Assembly: GCF_029714405.1 (NCBI RefSeq)
Contig: NZ_CP121651.1
Location: 434,001 to 498,000, forward strand
From: Bradyrhizobium sp. CB82
Lineage (GTDB): Bacteria; Pseudomonadota; Alphaproteobacteria; Rhizobiales; Xanthobacteraceae
Length of the DNA stretch: 64,000 nucleotides
Reading direction: 5' to 3'
Under the pieces are notes generated by a model that saw only the letters and a program-made list of their open reading frames with translations, was not told the origin of the DNA and did not search any database. Made by a program: the position numbers and the translations under genes. Positions 26,500-35,015 of this stretch are shown here, one piece after another. Numbering within the stretch: position 1 is the stretch's first letter; every line of letters starts with the position of its first letter.

Positions 26500-26504
26500 A
26501 TCAA
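26491..26504 (+). promoter_or_regulatory. FixK/FNR-type operator
   Basis: TTGACGTAGATCAA is a perfect TTGA-N6-TCAA half-site pair, the consensus for FNR, FixK and related regulators. It is centred about 60 bp before the ATG of the DUF1269 gene at 26557, a suitable place for activation. Confidence 0.65.
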
Positions 26505-26556
26505 GAGCAGCGACCGTCATTTGGCCTGCAATCGAGCTTCCAAAAGGAGAACTGCC

Positions 26557-27072
26557 ATGAGTGATCTGGTCGTGATCGCATTTCCCACGGAAGCAAAGGC
26601 GGAAGAAGTTCGCCAGAAACTGCTGGCGATGCAGAAAGAGTACCTGATTGAGCTTGGCGACGCGGTGGTCGCGGTGAAGGATGCTCAAGGTCACATCAAA
26701 CTTAACCAGCTAATCAACACTACGGCTGCGGGTGCCGTTTCAGGCACGTTTTGGGGAGCGCTTATCGGCTTGATCTTTCTGATGCCGCTGGTGGGCGCTG
26801 CCCTCGGGGCGGCCTCCGGCACCCTTGGCGGATATCTGACCGATGTCGGCATCGATGACAAATGGATGAAGGAAACCGCTGCCGCTATTCAACCCGGAAC
26901 CGCTGCCCTCTTTGTGTTGGTGCGTAAGGTGACCGCCGACAAAGTGCTTGAAGGTCTCAAGGGCGAAGGCGGTACGGTGTTAAAGACATCGCTCGACCAT
27001 ACCAAGGAAGCGGCGCTTCAAGCGGCATTGGCTGGCGTCCAGGCAGCCGTTCCGCCCCCGCCGTCAGTTTGA
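26557..27072 (+). CDS. DUF1269 family membrane protein
   Basis: 171 residues from the ATG at 26557, after AAAGGAGAACTGCC. The N terminus MSDLVVIAFPTEAKAEEVRQ, then LGDAVVAVKDAQGHIKLNQL, is typical of DUF1269. A glycine-rich hydrophobic pair follows at about 60-100 (GAVSGTFWGALIGLIFLMPL, VGAALGAASGTLGGYLTDVG). The C-terminal half holds PGTAALFVLVRKVTADKVLE. The biochemical role is unknown; members are often induced by stress or low oxygen. A perfect FixK-type box upstream fits that. Confidence 0.9.
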   Translation: MSDLVVIAFPTEAKAEEVRQKLLAMQKEYLIELGDAVVAVKDAQGHIKLNQLINTTAAGAVSGTFWGALIGLIFLMPLVGAALGAASGTLGGYLTDVGIDDKWMKETAAAIQPGTAALFVLVRKVTADKVLEGLKGEGGTVLKTSLDHTKEAALQAALAGVQAAVPPPPSV

Positions 27073-27553
27073 ACGCCGCGCTGGTCTGCTGCGGCCGTCT
27101 CGGCCGGTCATGATCTAGATCAACGGGCGATAGTGGCGGCCTGCGCCTCTCGAGTAGCATTGGGACACCTGATGGCGTCTGCACCGCGAGGCGATTGCGG
27201 AAGCCCTAGCGTGTTTCCTCCGACGGGGCATGATCGCGCTGTTGTGGTTGCCCCGACGGCGCGGACGCTGGGGTTGCCCTGAACGATCTTCTTGCCGAAC
27301 AGGCCGAGCGGCAACTGGAAGATCAATCAGGATCGAGACCAATTAGAACCTGAGTTGGCACCACACGATCCGCCGAACAATTTGCAAGCTCAGATACAAA
27401 ATTCATTGGAAGCCCGGAGAGCGCGCTTTCGGCGAAGCCTTCCTGCTTAAGTCCCGCGCTGACGGCACTCCGGGTGCCTCGCCCCGGCGTTCGGCCGTCT
27501 GGCTTTGGCCGAGCAAGGGATCGCCATCCAAACTGGCGCGCTCGATGTCCGCT
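27073..27553. other. Gap with no recognisable gene
   Basis: Contains a one-mismatch FixK-like site at 27110-27123 but no gene follows it closely. Reverse-strand frames at 27115-27342 are unconvincing. The right side meets the truncated 3' side of a group II intron. Confidence 0.45.
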
Positions 27554-28208
27554 CTAAAGCACCCAGCCCGTCAGGACTGGACGGACCCATTTGGCGATTT
27601 CCACCAGCTCAAGATCGCTGCGCCGATGCAGCCGCCACCTGCGCACGGTATGCCGCATCCGTTTCCCGGCCTTCTTGCTGACGGCCGGGCTGAATGAGAC
27701 GAACCGCTCACCGTGTCGATTGTTCGCCATCCTCGGCCGAAAGCTATAGCCGAGGAAGTCAAACGACTGATTTCGTCGAAGAAGCTCTTGATGTCGAGGT
27801 CGAGCACCCAATCGTGGCTCCAGCATCGACGCCGAGCCACAGCCAGTGCATCATGTGCTGATTCCCTGGCCGATACCCATAGGAATCCATGTGGAACACG
27901 GGCTCCAGGATCGGTTCAAGATAACGCTTGACCACCATCTGGGCGATCCTGTCCGAGACCGTTGGTATTCCCAACGGTCGCGTGCTGCCAGCTCCGCCTT
28001 TCGGTATGTCAACGCGCCGCACCGGAGGCGGAAAGTAGCTGCCCGAACTCATCCGATTCCAGATCCGATAGAGATTCTTACTCAGATCTCGGTCGAAGTC
28101 TTCGATCGACTGCCCGTCAACACCAGCTGCCCCTTGGTTAGCCTTCACTTGCTTATACGCCTCCCACACATCGCGTTTGGCAATACAAAACGGCTTGGCC
28201 TTACTCAT
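27554..28208 (-). pseudogene. ltrA: Group II intron reverse transcriptase, decayed
   Basis: The N-terminal part is good (FCIAKRDVWEAYKQVKANQG, GVDGQSIEDFDRDL, STRPLGIPTVSDRIAQMVVK, FHMDSYGYRPG). After that the frame shifts, continues as RCWSHDWVLDLDIKSFFDEI in a second frame, and then jumps straight to FDFLGYSFRPR, the thumb region. The segment that should hold the catalytic YADD is deleted. It ends early at VRPVLTGWVL. Confidence 0.85.
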
Positions 28209-28752
28209 GCCGATCATCCCCTTTCGGGTTGTCGACCGCGTAAAGCCGGATGACAACGCCCCTTCGGTCCAGTGCCATTACAGCGCCTTCGTCCCTAATA
28301 CGGGCGTTTCCGCCCCTGTGCTCCGCATCGGTACTCTGCTCCTTGCGGCGACGAGCCGCTTGGAGTCCTCCCTTCACATCGGAGCGACAGGTTCCTGTGT
28401 TCCTTGTCAAAGCCTGATCCGAGGTCACGCCGCCTTCATGCCGGACGCCGGTTGGGCAGTCGGCAGGCTCCCCCCAACCCTTGCTCGCGGGATAGACATC
28501 CTGATCCCGGTTTCGACGTCGATAGAACACGTTACGACACGTCATCAGCGGTTTACTTACGTTCGTCTCCTCGGATCTCACCTGACGGAGTTTCCTCCGC
28601 CTTTTCCTCCAACGCTCACTACCAGGGCTCTTTACCCTCGCAGCTCGGAGTGGTTTGACGTCTGCCCCTGCAGGTCGACTTCGGAGGGCCATCCTCCATC
28701 TCTGACAAAGCTTCGTCAGGCTTCATGCCGAAGCCTGACTTCCACAGCACAC
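27554..28752 (-). mobile_element. Group II intron relic in IS3 orfB
   Basis: The 5' end GTGTGCTG at 28752 directly follows the orfB codons for LKHEDI, and domains I-IV would occupy 28209-28752. A broken reverse transcriptase follows. No domain V could be found near 27554 and the 3' exon of the IS3 gene is absent, so the intron is truncated on that side. Confidence 0.75.
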
Positions 28753-29454
28753 GATATCCTCATGCTTGAGGGAGCGCCACAGCCGTTCGATGAACACGTT
28801 GTCCATCCAGCGGCCGCGGCCATCCATGGAGATCTTGATACCGGCCGCCGCGAGCGCGCCGGTGAAGGCGGCGCTGGTGAATTGCGAGCCTTGATCGGTG
28901 TTGAAAATCTCCGGTCGGCCGTGTCGCGCCAAGGCGTCCTCGAGCGCCGCCACGCAGAACGAGGTGTCCATCGTGTTGGACAGACGCCACGACAGCACGG
29001 CGCGGCTCGCCCAGTCGATGACCGCGACGAGATAGAGGAAGCCGCGGCCAATGGGCAAATAGGTGATGTCGGCCGCCCACACCTGGTTCGGGCGGTCGAT
29101 CGTCATGTTGCGCAACAGATAGGGATGGATCTTGTGACTTGGCGCCGGCTTGCTGGTGTTCGGCTTCGGACCCAGCGCCGCGATACCCATCTGGCGCATC
29201 AACCGCTGCACGCGCTTGCGGTTGATCGTCTCGCCCTCGGCCTTCAGCATCGCCGTGATCCGCCGCGAGCCGAGAAATGGCCAGGCGGTGAATAACTCGT
29301 CGATCCGCCGCATCACCGCCAGATCGTTGTCGTTGGCCGGCTTTTGCAGGCGATAGACGCCGGAGCGCGCCACGCCGAGCAGTTCGCATTGGCGGCGGAT
29401 CGACAGCCCCTTGTCGGCGCGATCGAGCATCCCGCGACGGTCCGAAACGCTCAT
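28753..29454 (-). pseudogene. IS3 orfB, interrupted by group II intron
   Basis: Carries the HTH_21 segment (QCELLGVARSGVYRLQKPAN), VQRLMRQMGIAALGPKPNTS, and the rve core: PNQVWAADITYLPIGRGFLY, FNTDQGSQFTSAAFTGAL, and FIERLWRSLKHEDI with the catalytic Glu. The reading frame then enters the intron and stops at 28723. It overlaps orfA by 4 bp, the normal IS3 arrangement. Confidence 0.88.
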
Positions 29455-29753
29455 CTTCCGGACCTCTTTGCCAAAAAATCCCGCTCCACCGTCAATTGCC
29501 CGATCTTGGCGTAGAGGTCCTCGACCTTTTTCTCCGCTACCTTTTCCGCGTCAAGGCCAACATTGGCGTCGAAGGCGCGCGCTGCATGCTCCAGAAGCTG
29601 CTTCTTCCAGGCGTAGATCTGATTCGGGTGAACCTCGTAACGCTGGGCCAAATCGGCGACCGTCGCTTGCTCTCGCACCGCCTCCAAGGCGATCTTCGCC
29701 TTCAGCGCTACATCAATCTTCCGTCTCGTCTTCTTCGTCACCATCCGCTCCAT
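29451..29753 (-). CDS. IS3-family orfA (HTH protein)
   Basis: 100 residues. HTH_Tnp_1 fold: [20 protein letters not shown], then [20 protein letters not shown] (recognition helix) and [15 protein letters not shown] leucine-zipper-like tail ends [18 protein letters not shown]. It binds the element tips and normally forms OrfAB by frameshifting into orfB. The frame is intact though its partner is broken. Confidence 0.9.
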   Translation of the reverse strand: MERMVTKKTRRKIDVALKAKIALEAVREQATVADLAQRYEVHPNQIYAWKKQLLEHAARAFDANVGLDAEKVAEKKVEDLYAKIGQLTVERDFLAKRSGR

Positions 29754-29815
29754 CTAGCAAACGGAGCGGTCGCCTTCCAACTTAACTGATGGTCCCAAAA
29801 ACGGGGTCCATTTCA

Positions 29816-30090
29816 CTACTGGGCTCGCGCGAATGGCACGTTCAAAGCTCCGGAGCGCTTCCTCTGGCAGACCCGCAATAGAATAGACCCAGCCTCTTCT
29901 GGTCCATACGTAAAATGAATTCGGGTTGAGAGCGACCGCCCGGTCAACCAATTCCATCTCACGTTCACAATCACCGACCATGAACGCCGAGGTTACGGCA
30001 GCCATTGCTAACGTCTCCGGATCACTATCGTCGATGCTTAAAGCCAACCGAGCAAGCCGAACATGCTTCGAAACTCACCTCTCGGGCCGA
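29816..30090 (-). pseudogene. TPR-repeat protein fragment (adenylate-cyclase-like)
   Basis: Encodes about 85 residues with two TPR units: DSDPETLAMAAVTSAFMVGD and AVALNPNSFYVWTRRGWVYS, then AGLPEEALRSFERAIRASP, where the IS3 tip breaks it. The style is that of the C-terminal TPR part of Bradyrhizobium adenylate/guanylate-cyclase-type proteins. The catalytic part is not present upstream. Confidence 0.75.
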
Positions 30091-30275
30091 AAGAAGATAG
30101 CCCGGCTCTCGCCGCCTACGAACAGGCTCTGCGCACCATCGGTGTAGAAGATCGGAATGATCCCCTGACCGAACTGATCGCCAAGAAGATTATCGAGATC
30201 GGCCAGACCGGGCTCAAGGACCCTGCGCAAATCTGCATTCGGGCCGTCGAAGCGATGGGCCTGCCGAAAGGGTGA
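30063..30275 (+). CDS. Small conserved hypothetical protein
   Basis: 70 residues. The recognisable body is ALAAYEQALRTIGVEDRNDP, then LTELIAKKIIEIGQTGLKDP and AQICIRAVEAMG, a form I associate with small Bradyrhizobium proteins. The first about 12 residues overlap the TPR fragment on the other strand and look atypical, so its native start may have been altered. Function unknown. A second small gene follows 7 bp later. Confidence 0.6.
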   Translation: MLRNSPLGPKEDSPALAAYEQALRTIGVEDRNDPLTELIAKKIIEIGQTGLKDPAQICIRAVEAMGLPKG

Positions 30276-30282
30276 TCACCTG

Positions 30283-30492
30283 ATGGCTCTTCAATTCCAC
30301 CGTGCCGTCGAGCATAAGGAAGTATGGAGCGCAAGCAGCAACGGCTTTTCTTTCGTGATCACTTACGATAGCCCTTATGGTTCCGGATTTCATGGACGCA
30401 CAGACTATATGGCTTCATGGCGACCGCTCTATGTGAACAGAGGCGCCACCAAGATCGGCGGCTCGCCCTTTGATACGATCGCGCGGGCCTAG
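30283..30492 (+). CDS. Small hypothetical protein
   Basis: 69 residues starting 7 bp after the previous stop. Mixed composition with aromatic residues (FHRAVEHKEVWSASSNGFSF, VITYDSPYGSGFHGRTDYMA, SWRPLYVNRGATKIGGSPFD). No signal peptide or membrane span. The tight spacing suggests co-transcription with 30063. Function unknown. Its stop abuts the convergent metallophosphoesterase gene. Confidence 0.6.
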   Translation: MALQFHRAVEHKEVWSASSNGFSFVITYDSPYGSGFHGRTDYMASWRPLYVNRGATKIGGSPFDTIARA

Positions 30493-30493
30493 C

Positions 30494-31216
30494 TCAGACC
30501 TCAATCAAGGCATAGGGTCGACCAGTAGGCTTCTCGATCGATCGGGCCACGTTGTAAACCCGCGCGCCTCCGGGCGTACGGCCTTCATAGCGGCCCTGGT
30601 GGGCATGGCCGTGCACTACCGCACTCACCTTAAATCGATCGATCGTTTCGCCAAGACGTGACGAGCCGAGGAACGGAAGAATCTCCGGTGGCTCGCCCTC
30701 GACCGTATCGAGAATCGGCGCATAGTGAAGAACAACGACAGCCTGCTTGCTGGCCACGGCGCGCATGGCATTTTCGAGGCGCGTCGCTTCGTTGACGGCT
30801 TCGGCGACCAGGCTTTTGATGACGGCCTCGCCGAACGAAGCAAGCATGCGGCGGCCAAACCCACCGATGAAGCCCTTCACCCCGACGAAAGCGACGCCGT
30901 CGATTTCGTACGACTGCCCGTTGAGCAGATGCATCCCAGTCCCCTTCAAGATGCGCTTTACGTCTTCAGCCTGCCCTGACTCGTAATCGTGATTTCCGAG
31001 CACGCCGACAACGGGAATAGAGCAGGCGCGCAAATCCTCCGCCAGCAGTTCGGCTTCGGACGGCTTGCCGAGGTCAGTGAGGTCGCCGCAAAGGACGAGC
31101 ACCTGGGCCTTGGTCGAAAGCTCGGCGAAGAGCTCCCGAAAGGACAACGTGCGATCCTCCTTCACGTGGAGATCGCCAATAGCAGCGAAAGTGAGGTGGT
31201 CTGGTTCTTCGGACAT
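30494..31216 (-). CDS. Metallophosphoesterase (calcineurin-like)
   Basis: 240 residues with all metal motifs: AIGDLHV near 12, LCGDLTDLGKP near 44, GVLGNHDYES near 72, VVVLHYAPIL near 163, and VVHGHAHQGRYEG near 200. These ligate a di-metal centre that cleaves phosphoester bonds. Short loops and no signal peptide suggest a cytoplasmic enzyme. Start at 31216 is 4 bp after the stop of the nucleotidyltransferase gene, so the two are one operon. The substrate is not evident. Confidence 0.9.
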   Translation of the reverse strand: MSEEPDHLTFAAIGDLHVKEDRTLSFRELFAELSTKAQVLVLCGDLTDLGKPSEAELLAEDLRACSIPVVGVLGNHDYESGQAEDVKRILKGTGMHLLNGQSYEIDGVAFVGVKGFIGGFGRRMLASFGEAVIKSLVAEAVNEATRLENAMRAVASKQAVVVLHYAPILDTVEGEPPEILPFLGSSRLGETIDRFKVSAVVHGHAHQGRYEGRTPGGARVYNVARSIEKPTGRPYALIEV

Positions 31217-31220
31217 CGCG

Positions 31221-32012
31221 CTACTCGCTATCCTCGCCTACGTCGACAAAACCCCATTCCTCAATGGCCTGCTCATAATCGACCTGCGAAAACAGACGTC
31301 CCCGACATATCTTCACGCGCGGAGGAGGAAGCTCTAACTGTGTCTTCAGGCGGGCGACCAGTTCGTCCATCAGCCAACGCGGCACGCAATCGCGCTCGCT
31401 CGGATAGGCCCAGCGGAAGTTGAGTAGATGAGCCAGAAGCACCTCCCAGTACAACTCCATGTGGGCAAGCAGACGCCGCCAGTCGATCTGATCGTGCTGC
31501 TTGAGAATGAGATGCGCGATGTCTGCGCCGTCGTAACGGTGCCGCAGCTGGACGAAGGCCTTGGACCAGATCAACTCCGTCGGGGCAATGATGCGCATCG
31601 GCGTGCCGAATACCTCGATGCGCGGTGCAGATTCGAACCATTGGTCGGTCACGGGAGCCATGCCATGCCAGAAGGCGAAGATAACATCGAAGAAGTCCTC
31701 GTTCTGGAAGACTTTGCCGAGCCAGCGTTCGTCCTCGATTGCGACGGTGTATCCGAGGTTTCGGAAGTGGTTGAGAACACGAGGATAATCAGTCGGCTTG
31801 CACACGATATCGAGATCTTTGGTTGCGCGCGCCACGCCGGTATAGGCGCTGAGCGCATACGTGCCGGCCAACAGAAACGGAAGACCAAGCTTCGCGAGCT
31901 CGCTCAAGGCCTGAGTATAAAATACCTCGGCGCGGGCCGATAACACGGTCGGCTCAGCGGCTGCATCGATCGTCTCTATAGAGCCAGTGACCGGTCTGAT
32001 TTCCTTCACCAT
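31221..32012 (-). CDS. Nucleotidyltransferase-fold protein
   Basis: 263 residues. The polymerase-beta-type core is seen as LPFLLAGTYALSAYTGVARA near 44, then TKDLDIVCKPTDYPRVL near 64, in which DLDI carries the two metal aspartates; FFDVIFAFWHG near 108 supplies the third acidic position. PTELIWSKAFVQLRHRYDGA near 145 matches the helical tail of the AbiEii/MNT-like superfamily. It may transfer a nucleotide to protein or RNA. It is the first gene of a two-gene operon with a phosphoesterase. Confidence 0.8.
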   Translation of the reverse strand: MVKEIRPVTGSIETIDAAAEPTVLSARAEVFYTQALSELAKLGLPFLLAGTYALSAYTGVARATKDLDIVCKPTDYPRVLNHFRNLGYTVAIEDERWLGKVFQNEDFFDVIFAFWHGMAPVTDQWFESAPRIEVFGTPMRIIAPTELIWSKAFVQLRHRYDGADIAHLILKQHDQIDWRRLLAHMELYWEVLLAHLLNFRWAYPSERDCVPRWLMDELVARLKTQLELPPPRVKICRGRLFSQVDYEQAIEEWGFVDVGEDSE

Positions 32013-32123
32013 GAAGGTTCACTCGAAGCTTATCGGCTTCGGCCATGAGGGTCCTGTTTGACAATCGAATAGGCCATGCAAGGTTCCGCGGGGCCCAGGT
32101 CACCTCCTGTAGAAGGTGGCTAC

Positions 32124-32330
32124 TCACTTGCCCACCACCGGCTGGCCTGGTGCGCGGTCCAGTGGCGCGTGTGGCTTAGCGAGGCCCGTCGTACCGGGCG
32201 GGGTCTCGTTGTTAGCCGTCCTTGTGTCGATCCGCGCAAGCGTCGCGACAAATGCCGCGGCTGTTGCGATGATCGCAATCGCGAAAAGCAAGATGGCGGT
32301 GCGGTGGCTAGTCCATTCGTTACTCATCAT
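32124..32330 (-). CDS. Small single-pass membrane protein
   Basis: 68 residues from the ATG at 32330, preceded by GGAGATCC. A short hydrophilic start (MMSNEWTSHR) leads into one membrane helix (TAILLFAIAIIATAAAFVA) and a proline/threonine-rich tail. Topology suggests a periplasmic tail. No family recognised. Confidence 0.55.
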   Translation of the reverse strand: MMSNEWTSHRTAILLFAIAIIATAAAFVATLARIDTRTANNETPPGTTGLAKPHAPLDRAPGQPVVGK

Positions 32331-32922
32331 GGATCTCCACCTCTGACGTGGAAACGCAATGCGACTTGGAGGTGTTCCTAGCGCCGCCGGGCTCGGCAGA
32401 ACCGAAGGTAATTTGAGGCCACAAACCAATGTTCCTGTGCTACATTTACTTCGGGCGATGGGGTTAAGCGATGCCGTTCGGGCAAGGCAATCAACTCAGC
32501 ACCGTCGCGCTTCAAGAAGTATCGGCTTGGCGAGGTCATCGGCACCCGGACCGAGGGAGCTGTCTGCTGCGGGTGCCTTCGTTGGGCGACAGGCTTGCGC
32601 CACTTCACGTTCGCGAGCTCGCGGGCGACCTTGCGATCGGTGACCTGCATCGTCGGCGCTCGCGTATTGAACAGATCAAGATACTCGGGGATCGCACCGC
32701 CCCAGCCATGTATGGCGGATCGTGCGAGAGACCGGTTTTATGATCCGCACCTACACGGGCTCGATTGGCCTTCCCGATGTCGGAGCGCGCCCGCCGTTGC
32801 GGATCAGCTTAGCAGTGGCAGCTTTCGAACTTGGCAATATTGCTCGCGCGAGCCCAATGTCCCAAACAGGTAGCGCCTTTGGGGCTACACTCAGGGGCTA
32901 CACCAGCAAGTCCCGGTGTGCA
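32331..32922. other. Gap with no recognisable gene
   Basis: Overlapping frames on both strands lack ribosome sites and family motifs. The reverse-strand frame 32378-32650 has an even composition but no start evidence. Confidence 0.45.
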
Positions 32923-32950
32923 CAAAAGCCTGGTTTTGCGGGGCTTTCTT
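32923..32950 (-). terminator. Terminator downstream of tRNA remnant
   Basis: On the reverse strand AAAGCC pairs with GGCTTTT across an 11-base loop, followed by T-rich sequence. It lies 16 bp after the CCA end of the tRNA remnant. Confidence 0.55.
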
Positions 32951-32965
32951 GAAGCCGTCTTATTA

Positions 32966-32996
32966 TGGCGGAGAGGGAGGGATTCGTCCCCCCGTT
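32966..32996 (-). other. tRNA-Ser 3'-end remnant (possible attachment site)
   Basis: The reverse strand reads GGGGGACGAATCCCTCC, then CTCTCCGCCA. This equals the T-arm, acceptor strand and CCA end of an alphaproteobacterial tRNA-Ser, with one T-loop change. No anticodon or D-arm is found; 10 bp further the sequence enters an IS5 element. Such 3' ends are typical att duplications left by tRNA-targeting integrases. Confidence 0.55.
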
Positions 32997-33016
32997 AGCC
33001 TAGCTAGGGTTCGGAC

Positions 33017-33388
33017 TCAATTGAGCCACCAGATTGCGGCCGCGGCGATGAAGGCGCCAGCGAGGAAGTTCCTCGCGAGCTTGTCGTAGCGGGTCGCGAT
33101 GCGGCGAAAGTCCTTGAGACGGGCGAACATGCGCTCGATTAAGTTGCGCTGGCGATAGAGCCTTTTGCTGTAGGGGATCGGTTGGCTGCGGCTGGTCGTG
33201 GACGGAATGACCGCCTGGGCGCCCTGCTCGGCGAGAAGCGTTCGCAGACTGTTGGCATCGTAGGCCTTGTCGGCAATCAGCCGTTGGATTGGCCCGGCCG
33301 CCGCAAGAAGAGCTGGTGCCAGCGCGATATCGTTGATGTTGCCTGGTGAGAGCAGCAGGACGCGGGGACGTCCTTGGTCATCGGTCAC
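33017..33388 (-). CDS. IS5-family transposase, second frame
   Basis: 123 residues: TDDQGRPRVLLLSPGNINDI, LIADKAYDANSLRTLLAEQG with a catalytic Asp, and RQRNLIERMFARLKDFRRIA with the catalytic Glu. Upstream of its nominal start the frame also encodes QAIGRSRGGRTTKIHAV, the natural continuation of the first frame, so it is expressed as a fusion through frameshifting. Confidence 0.85.
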   Translation of the reverse strand: MTDDQGRPRVLLLSPGNINDIALAPALLAAAGPIQRLIADKAYDANSLRTLLAEQGAQAVIPSTTSRSQPIPYSKRLYRQRNLIERMFARLKDFRRIATRYDKLARNFLAGAFIAAAAIWWLN

Positions 33389-33779
33389 AGCGTGGATTTT
33401 CGTCGTCCGGCCGCCGCGCGAGCGGCCAATGGCTTGCCCGAAGTCCCCCTTTTCCGCCGGCGGCCGACCAGTGCGCTTTGATGTGGGAACTGTCGATGGC
33501 GACCGATCCGACGATGCCGGTCTTGCCGGTTAAGGTCTCGAATATCTCGAACCAGAGACCCTGTCGGCTCCAGCGGTTGAAGCGATTGTAAATCGTCGTG
33601 TAGGGACCGTATTCCGGCGGGCAATCCCGCCAGCGCGCTCCTGACCGTAGCATGTGCACGATCCCGCTGATCACCCGTCGGTCGTCCACCCGGTGCGCAC
33701 CACGCCGTCCTCGCGGCAACAGAGGCTCAAGGCGCTTCCACTCCGCGTCGCTCAACCAGTAAAGTTGCTTGCGCATCAA
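33378..33779 (-). CDS. IS5-family transposase, first frame
   Basis: 133 residues. DUF4096-type N terminus (LYWLSDAEWKRLEPLLPRGR, HMLRSGARWRDCPPEYGPYT, TIYNRFNRWSRQGLWFEIFE) and the first catalytic Asp in GSVAIDSSHIKAH. The protein continues in the other frame after GGAAAAGGGGGA near 33445, a run where ribosomes could slip. IS427-type elements normally use two such frames, so this is probably not damage. Confidence 0.85.
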   Translation of the reverse strand: MMRKQLYWLSDAEWKRLEPLLPRGRRGAHRVDDRRVISGIVHMLRSGARWRDCPPEYGPYTTIYNRFNRWSRQGLWFEIFETLTGKTGIVGSVAIDSSHIKAHWSAAGGKGGLRASHWPLARRPDDENPRCDR

Positions 33780-33950
33780 GGCCTCCTCGAATCGGAAGAC
33801 CTTGAATCACGATTGAGCCCGCCTGAGAATTCTCAGCTCCGGCGCGCCCAAAAGGTAATTAATTTATCCTGAAGATGTCGTTCCGGCTTTCGCTTGTTCG
33901 ACTGGCTGTCGGCAGAAGCGTCTGCAGTCACAATCGAGCAAGAGGGAAAG

Positions 33951-34916
33951 ATGAGCGAGCCGAAGCAACGAATTATCGAAAGTAATGGTATCCACCTCAA
34001 TATCGCTGAGCAGGGCGAAGGACCGGTCGCATTGCTGGCCAATGGCTGGCCCGAATCCTGGTACTCGTGGCGACATCAATTGGGCGCCCTTGCCGCAGCC
34101 GGCTTCCACGCCGTAGCCCCGGATATGCCCGGCTATGGCAAGAGCGACGCGCCCGAGGCGATCGACAAATACACGCTGTTTCATCTCGTCGGCGATATGG
34201 TCGGCGTTCTCGACGCTCTCGGGGCAGAGAAGGCGGTAATTGTCGGTCACGACTGGGGGGCGATCGTCGCTTGGCAGGCGGCGCTGCTGCGGCAAGGGCT
34301 GTGGCGGCCATGAGTGTCCCGTTCTATCCACGGGGCATGTCGCTTCGAACCGCGCTCATGCCGCGCACGGAAAACGCGCGGTTCTACATGCTTTACTTCC
34401 AGGAGCCAGGACTCGCCGAAGCGGAGTTCGGGCGCGATCCGCGGACCACTTTACGCAACCTGCTGTTTGCTGGGTCGGGCAATGGTGTGGCGCTCGCACG
34501 AGCCGCTCAAGCAAGCGGCGGGCCGTCAGAAAATTTCGCTATGGTCCCGAACGGCGGTGAATCCCTGCGAGGTTCCAGCGCACCGGCCGCATTGCCGTCT
34601 TGGATCACCGAAAAGGATATCGACTTTTATGGAGAGGAATTCAGGTTATCGCAACATCGATCGAAACTGTGAGCTGCTCGGCGCGATGGCGGGCCTGCGG
34701 GTTTCGGTGCCAGCGTTATTTATGGCCGGCGATCACGACCTGGTGATTTCCTTTCCCGGCACGGAACAGGTGCTCGCCAACCTCCAAAACCTCGTTCCCG
34801 GTTTGCGCGGCATCAAGATGCCGGCAGGCTGCGGCCATTGGACCCAACAGGAGCGGCCTGAAGAGGTCAACGCCGCGCTCTTGGAATTTCTTAAATCGCT
34901 GCCGGATCACGGATGA
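33951..34916 (+). pseudogene. Epoxide-hydrolase-like alpha/beta hydrolase, frameshifted
   Basis: Start at 33951 after GAGGGAAAG. The first frame has ALLANGWPESWYSWRHQLGA, VAPDMPGYGKSDAPEAIDKY and the nucleophile VGHDWGAIVAW. It breaks near 34290; a second frame holds YMLYFQEPGLAEAEFGRDPR and WITEKDIDFYGEEF; a third, from about 34640, holds VPALFMAGDHDLVISF and the catalytic His in MPAGCGHWTQQERPEEV. Two frameshifts disable an otherwise complete soluble-epoxide-hydrolase-type gene. Confidence 0.85.
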
Positions 34917-35015
34917 CGGAGCATGATCCGGACCGCGTTGGTGCAAAGTGTGTGGCGGTTTTCCGAAGAGCATGCCCTCGGGCCCGACCCGAGGGATCAC
35001 GCTCCAACAAAAACA

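Larger units (their letters stand above)
28753..29815 (-). mobile_element. IS3-family element 2, 3' part missing
   Basis: The right tip TGAAATGGACCCCG ends at 29815, exactly where a TPR gene frame is broken. orfA and most of orfB follow; the last about 50 codons of orfB and the left tip are lost beyond the intron relic. Confidence 0.8.
33002..33822 (-). mobile_element. IS5-family element (IS427-like)
   Basis: Tips contain GGACTCAATTGAG on the left and, inverted, GGGCTCAATCGTG on the right. CTAG lies at the left junction. Two overlapping transposase frames fill it. Confidence 0.75.

Noticed and set aside
27110..27123. FixK-like site ATGATCTAGATCAA
   Set aside because: One half-site mismatch and no plausible gene start close by on either strand.
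27554..28256. Retron or defence-type reverse transcriptase
   Set aside because: The N-terminal and thumb blocks are those of group II intron maturases and the GTGTG intron start follows an IS3 exon; the YADD region is missing.
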